Origin: Watersipora subatra
Taxonomy: Eukaryota; Bryozoa; Gymnolaemata; Cheilostomatida; Watersiporidae
Length of the DNA: 64,000 nt
NCBI RefSeq assembly: GCF_963576615.1
Contig: NC_088714.1
Span: 29,880,558-29,944,557 of the forward strand
Reading direction: 5' to 3'
Each line of letters begins with the position of its first letter. The stretch's first letter is position 1. The notes beneath the pieces are model-generated. The model was not told where the DNA came from. It ran no database searches and saw only the letters and a program-made list of their open reading frames with translations. The position numbers and the translations under genes are program-made. Positions 60,201 through 64,000 of the stretch are shown here, one piece after another.

Positions 60201-60823
60201 CCCAATAAAAAAATATATGTATTTACCACCCATCTTGCTCTGTTACTATTAAAATATAGGCCCTATTAATGTTTGTTGCTGCTTTTCTCAAGCTCACTCA
60301 GCAAAACAAATAAAACCATTTATAATGTCAAAACCTTTTTGGAAACGTTCTTACAGGAGATGAAGAGTAACATTTTGTAAAAAGAGATTTTTGTTAAAAC
60401 TTTTAAATTTGTTCCATTTTTCACACGAGTTTTAGACAAATTACTTTTGAGATCTAAAGAAATTGAGCTAAAAAAGTGTGAATCCATGCCTCCTAGCTTG
60501 CAGATTTTAATACAACCACAGAGGAAGAAGCTTCAGCTATAGCAGAATTGGTTTAAAATATTCAAAATGATGGTTTTTTGATTAGTTTAGAATTATACCT
60601 TTGCCTGGTCCAGACGAGACTTGGTGAACTCGTTGACAAGTTTCATCGCATCCTCAATCTTGCGATGAGTATCAGCAAATAGGAACTTGAAGTTAAACAA
60701 AAAAGGAAAGGCATCCAGAATAGCTGCACTAGACATCGGATCACCTGCCTCAATCTGTCGTGTGTTCATTCGATGCATCTTCTTACAAACTTCATCATCA
60801 TAGGCGAATTTTTCGCCAAACAT
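51279..60823 (-). CDS. Cytochrome P450 gene A', exons 5-10 visible, 5' part outside window
   Basis: Second copy of gene A. Exons in order: 60599-60823, 58821-58959, 57101-57233, 55282-55396, 53556-53701, 51279-51483. I saw no exon differences from gene A, whereas introns 7-8 differ at a scatter of bases. Motifs AGLETS, EQFR, KPDRF and FGSGRRACPGE are all present. Exon 4 and the rest should lie beyond 64000, since copy 1 has exon 4 about 220 bases past the end of the 57-bp array. Confidence 0.9.
51942..52350. repeat. 41-bp minisatellite, copy 2
   Basis: Matches 15092-15500 with one T/C change near the end. Confidence 0.93.
54824..54954. repeat. 12-bp TTACCGTTACTG repeat, copy 2, two units longer
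   Basis: About 11 units against 9 in copy 1 (+24 bases). Confidence 0.95.
58492..58749. repeat. 12-bp ATAACTATAGCA repeat, copy 2
   Basis: Matches 21618-21875, including the single AATATA and ACCTATA variants. Confidence 0.95.
59360..59706. repeat. 10-bp CAACACCGRG repeat, copy 2
   Basis: Matches 22486-22832 in length and variant order. Confidence 0.95.
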
Positions 60824-60866
60824 CTGCAAGAAAAAGTGAAGCTCCTACAACGTCAATAATCTATTT

Positions 60867-61736
60867 TGAGAACGTTTAAAGGGATTTTACGTTAGACGAA
60901 CAGTAAAATACATGTAAATTGCTTAGTCTAAATTACCATCCCAACCCAATCCCTTTGGCCTTTCAAATTGGAAAAACTAAATATAACTTTTTAATTCAAT
61001 GACAGTAGAGTACCAGTAGTATTATTTGTTTGTATCGAAAACTTTTCTTTTCTTTCTTATCACTTGGTTTAGTGTTCATGATTACAATTGTTTCACGTTA
61101 AGTTTAGGGAAGTTCACACCTTCAATGTCAATTTAAATCAATTTGTTTCATTTTTCTTTTAGACAGAAAGGTCTATGGTAGAAATAACAAAACAATGTAG
61201 TACATGTATAAAATAAAGTAAAATGAAAATATGTATTTGCTATCGCAAGAGCAGTGTCTGTCTGTTCATTTTTCCCAAGTCAGGGTCTGAGGTTTAATAA
61301 ACGATTAATTTCAACGAGACTCCAATTAATGGCATTCAGGTTGTTAGATGAACAGTCTAACACATGTACAAATCAACCGCCTTTAAGTATTTCTGAATAC
61401 TTGTGCACCTACTTATTCCATTTGCGCTATTGACACACATGATGATCTCTCAAAGCGCTCTAGACTGTCTAGGCACTAGAAGATATAATAGAGATGCCTT
61501 CATACATACAGATATAGCTTTTTTCTCCCGAATGGGATACAAGAGAAAACTATGTTTTTAAGGTTAATTATAAGACTTTGGTTATTAAAATCGAGTTTGA
61601 GAACTTGCATTGACATGGCACATTGTGTTATACAATTTCTTATTTCTCGATATCAAAAGCTTTGCATAAATTTTTTGCGTCAACTTAAATTTACATTATG
61701 GGAGGTCTACGTTATGGGAGGGCCTACAGTATAACA
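60867..61736. mobile_element. Composite dispersed element X, copy 2
   Basis: Duplicate of 23993-24862, in intron 4 of A'. Confidence 0.65.
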
Positions 61737-62545
61737 TACAACTACAAAGTTTTAAGACCTATCAATCAACTTGAGGATTTTACGATGATCGCGAAACCTT
61801 TTTACTTGGAAAGTTAAACAACTTTTGGCGTCTTGAACAGTTTGGTAAAGCAATCCATTGCAAAGTTCCTGATAGTCATAAATCAAGTGTTGACACCTTG
61901 CCAATACAGGAGACAGAACTGACAATTTTATCTCAGCCACAAAAATGTGGCATTAAAAAAGGGACAATGCGATATTTTGGAGCTGTGCATCAACTGATGA
62001 TTAGTCTTTGTTGTGCAATCAACCATCAAATTACATTGATCTCTTCAATGTGTATCTGTTAGGTATATATAAACAATAATAAACTCTACAATGAGTAACT
62101 GTTAGGTTATATAAATAATAATTATTGTGCTATACATCAAATTTATCCCTTAATGATTAGAAGGACAAATGACCCTTGTGTGTCATCTGGTTTTGAGCAC
62201 AATTTAGACAGCTTAATATCGGTGACTTTTCATTATTAAATATAAAAATACAATTCATAGTTTATCAATAGTTTTAATCAAGAATTTTATATATTATTGC
62301 ATATTAATATAATATGTTTCTTATGAAATATTCTATTATGGATGTTATATTACATGTCAAGTTAATACATTTCTTTTTAATTGTTTTATTATGAATGTTA
62401 TACAATATTGCGTATTTTAATACTTGATTCAATGTTAAAAATGCAATTTAATAGTTTGTTTTTATTTTTAATTTTTAATGCAGTGATTTAGTAAGAGAAC
62501 TCTTTAACCCCAAATATTCTGGCTTTTCAAATATGTTATAAATAT

Positions 62546-63970
62546 GGGTAGTTGTCATTGCCCACCCAGCTTACTAAAACACAATTCAATCTGGGCAGGT
62601 TTGGGTAGTTGTCATTGCCCACCCAGCCTACTTAAACACAATTCAATCTGGGCAGGTTTGGGTAGTTGTCATTGCCCACCCAGCTTACTAGAACACACTT
62701 CAATCTGGGCAGGTTTGGGTAGTTGTCATTGCCCACCCAGCTTACTAAAACACAATTCAATCTGGGCAGGTTTGGGTAGTTGTCATTGCCCACCCAGCCT
62801 ACTAAAACACAATTCAATCTGGGCAGGTTTGGGTAGTTGTCATTGCCCACCCAGCTTACTAAAACACAATTCAATCTGGGCAGGTTTGGGTAGTTGTCAT
62901 TGCCCACCCAGCCTACTTAAACACAATTCAATCTGGGCAGGTTTGGGTAGTTGTCATTGCCCACCCAGCTTACTAGAACACACTTCAATCTGGGCAGGTT
63001 TGGGTAGTTGTCATTGCCCACCCAGCTTACTAAAACACAATTCAATCTGGGCAGGTTTGGGTAGTTGTCATTGCCCACCCAGCCTACTAAAACACAATTC
63101 AATCTGGGCAGGTTTGGGTAGTTGTCATTGCCCACCCAGCTTACTAAAACACAGTTCAATCTGGGCAGGTTTGGGTAGTTGTCATTGCCCACCCAGCTTA
63201 CTAAAACACAATTCAATCTGGGCAGGTTTGGGTAGTTGTCATTGCCCACCCAGCCTACTAAAACACAATTCAATCTGGGCAGGTTTGGGTAGTTGTCATT
63301 GCCCACCCAGCTTACTAAAACACAGTTCAATCTGGGCAGGTTTGGGTAGTTGTCATTGCCCACCCAGCTTACTAAAACACAGTTCAATCTGGGCAGGTTT
63401 GGGTAGTTGTCATTGCCCACCCAGCTTACTAAAACACAGTTCAATCTGGGCAGGTTTGGGTAGTTGTCATTGCCCACCCAGCTTACTAAAACACAGTTCA
63501 ATCTGGGCAGGTTTGGGTAGTTGTCATTGCCCACCCAGCTTACTAAAACACAATTCAATCTGGGCAGGTTTGGGTAGTTGTCATTGCCCACCCAGCTTAC
63601 TAAAACATAATTCAATCTGGGCAGGTTTGGGTAGTTGTCATTGCCCACCCAGCTTACTTAAACACAATTCAATCTGGGCAGGTTTGGGTAGTTGTCATTG
63701 CCCACCCAGCTTACTAAAACACAATTCAATCTGGGCAGGTTTGGGTAGTTGTCATTGCCCACCCAGCTTACTAAAACACAATTCAATCTGGGCAGGTTTG
63801 GGTAGTTGTCATTGCCCACCCAGCTTACTAAAACACAATTCAATCTGGGCAGGTTTGGGTAGTTGTCATTGCCCACCCAGCTTACTAAAACACAATTCAA
63901 TCTGGGCAGGTTTGGGTAGTTGTCATTGCCCACCCAGCCTACTAGAACATAATTCAATCTGGGCAGGTTT
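62546..63970. repeat. 57-bp minisatellite, copy 2, 25 units (1425 bp)
   Basis: Units 1-10 match copy 1 units 1-10, and units 21-25 match copy 1 units 11-15. Ten extra units lie between. Five of them (11, 14-17) carry an ACAGTT variant absent from copy 1; unit 19 has ACATAATT and unit 20 CTTACTTAAA. Confidence 0.97.
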
Positions 63971-64000
63971 TCTAGTCTTATTACCATAACTCGCGCTATT

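Larger units (their letters stand above)
36855..64000. repeat. Segmental tandem duplication, copy 2 (partial)
   Basis: Repeats bases 1 to about 26556 of copy 1. SINE-like copies recur at about 41333-41518, 46655-46850, 47645-48060, 50075-50290, 53880-54085, 56589-56804, 57675-58014, 58329-58484 and 61240-61500. The decayed coding relic recurs at about 43602-44085. Confidence 0.97.

Overview
The window is nuclear DNA of an invertebrate animal. It is AT-rich, its genes are split by GT-AG introns, it carries tRNA-derived SINE-like repeats, and minisatellites sit in almost every long intron. The phylum cannot be fixed from sequence alone; a lophotrochozoan is my guess. No prokaryotic gene, CRISPR array or rRNA gene was seen.

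The main fact is a tandem repeat with a period of about 36.85 kb. Bases 1-36854 form one full unit. Base 36855 restarts the same sequence and runs to the window end, so copy 2 is cut at 64000 and matches roughly 1-26556 of copy 1. Offsets copy 1 to copy 2: +36854 at the start, +36855 after about 2600, +36844 after the 11-bp array near 5.8 kb, +36850 after the (TAA)n tract at 7.97 kb, +36874 after the 12-bp array at 18.0 kb. Offsets change mainly at simple or tandem repeats.

Each unit holds two cytochrome P450 genes of the microsomal CYP2-clan type, all on the minus strand. Gene A (14429-35603) is complete: ten exons, 506 codons, with a membrane anchor, proline-rich hinge, I-helix, ExxR, PxRF and heme-cysteine motifs. 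Gene B (825-9692) lies downstream. It has only the counterparts of exons 4-10, with identical exon lengths and phases, and carries a TAA stop in its exon 6. In copy 2, B' (37679-46542) is complete to the same extent with the same stop. A' shows only exons 10-5 (51279-60823); its 5' part lies beyond the window. Order in transcription: A' (partial), B', A, B.

The rest is introns and spacers filled with at least sixteen different tandem arrays (10-57 bp units), SINE-like elements, a MITE with long terminal inverted repeats, a pair of related composite elements, hairpins and one decayed plus-strand coding relic. Several arrays appear to grow from the ends or interior of mobile elements. Apart from the P450s, no other gene could be supported.
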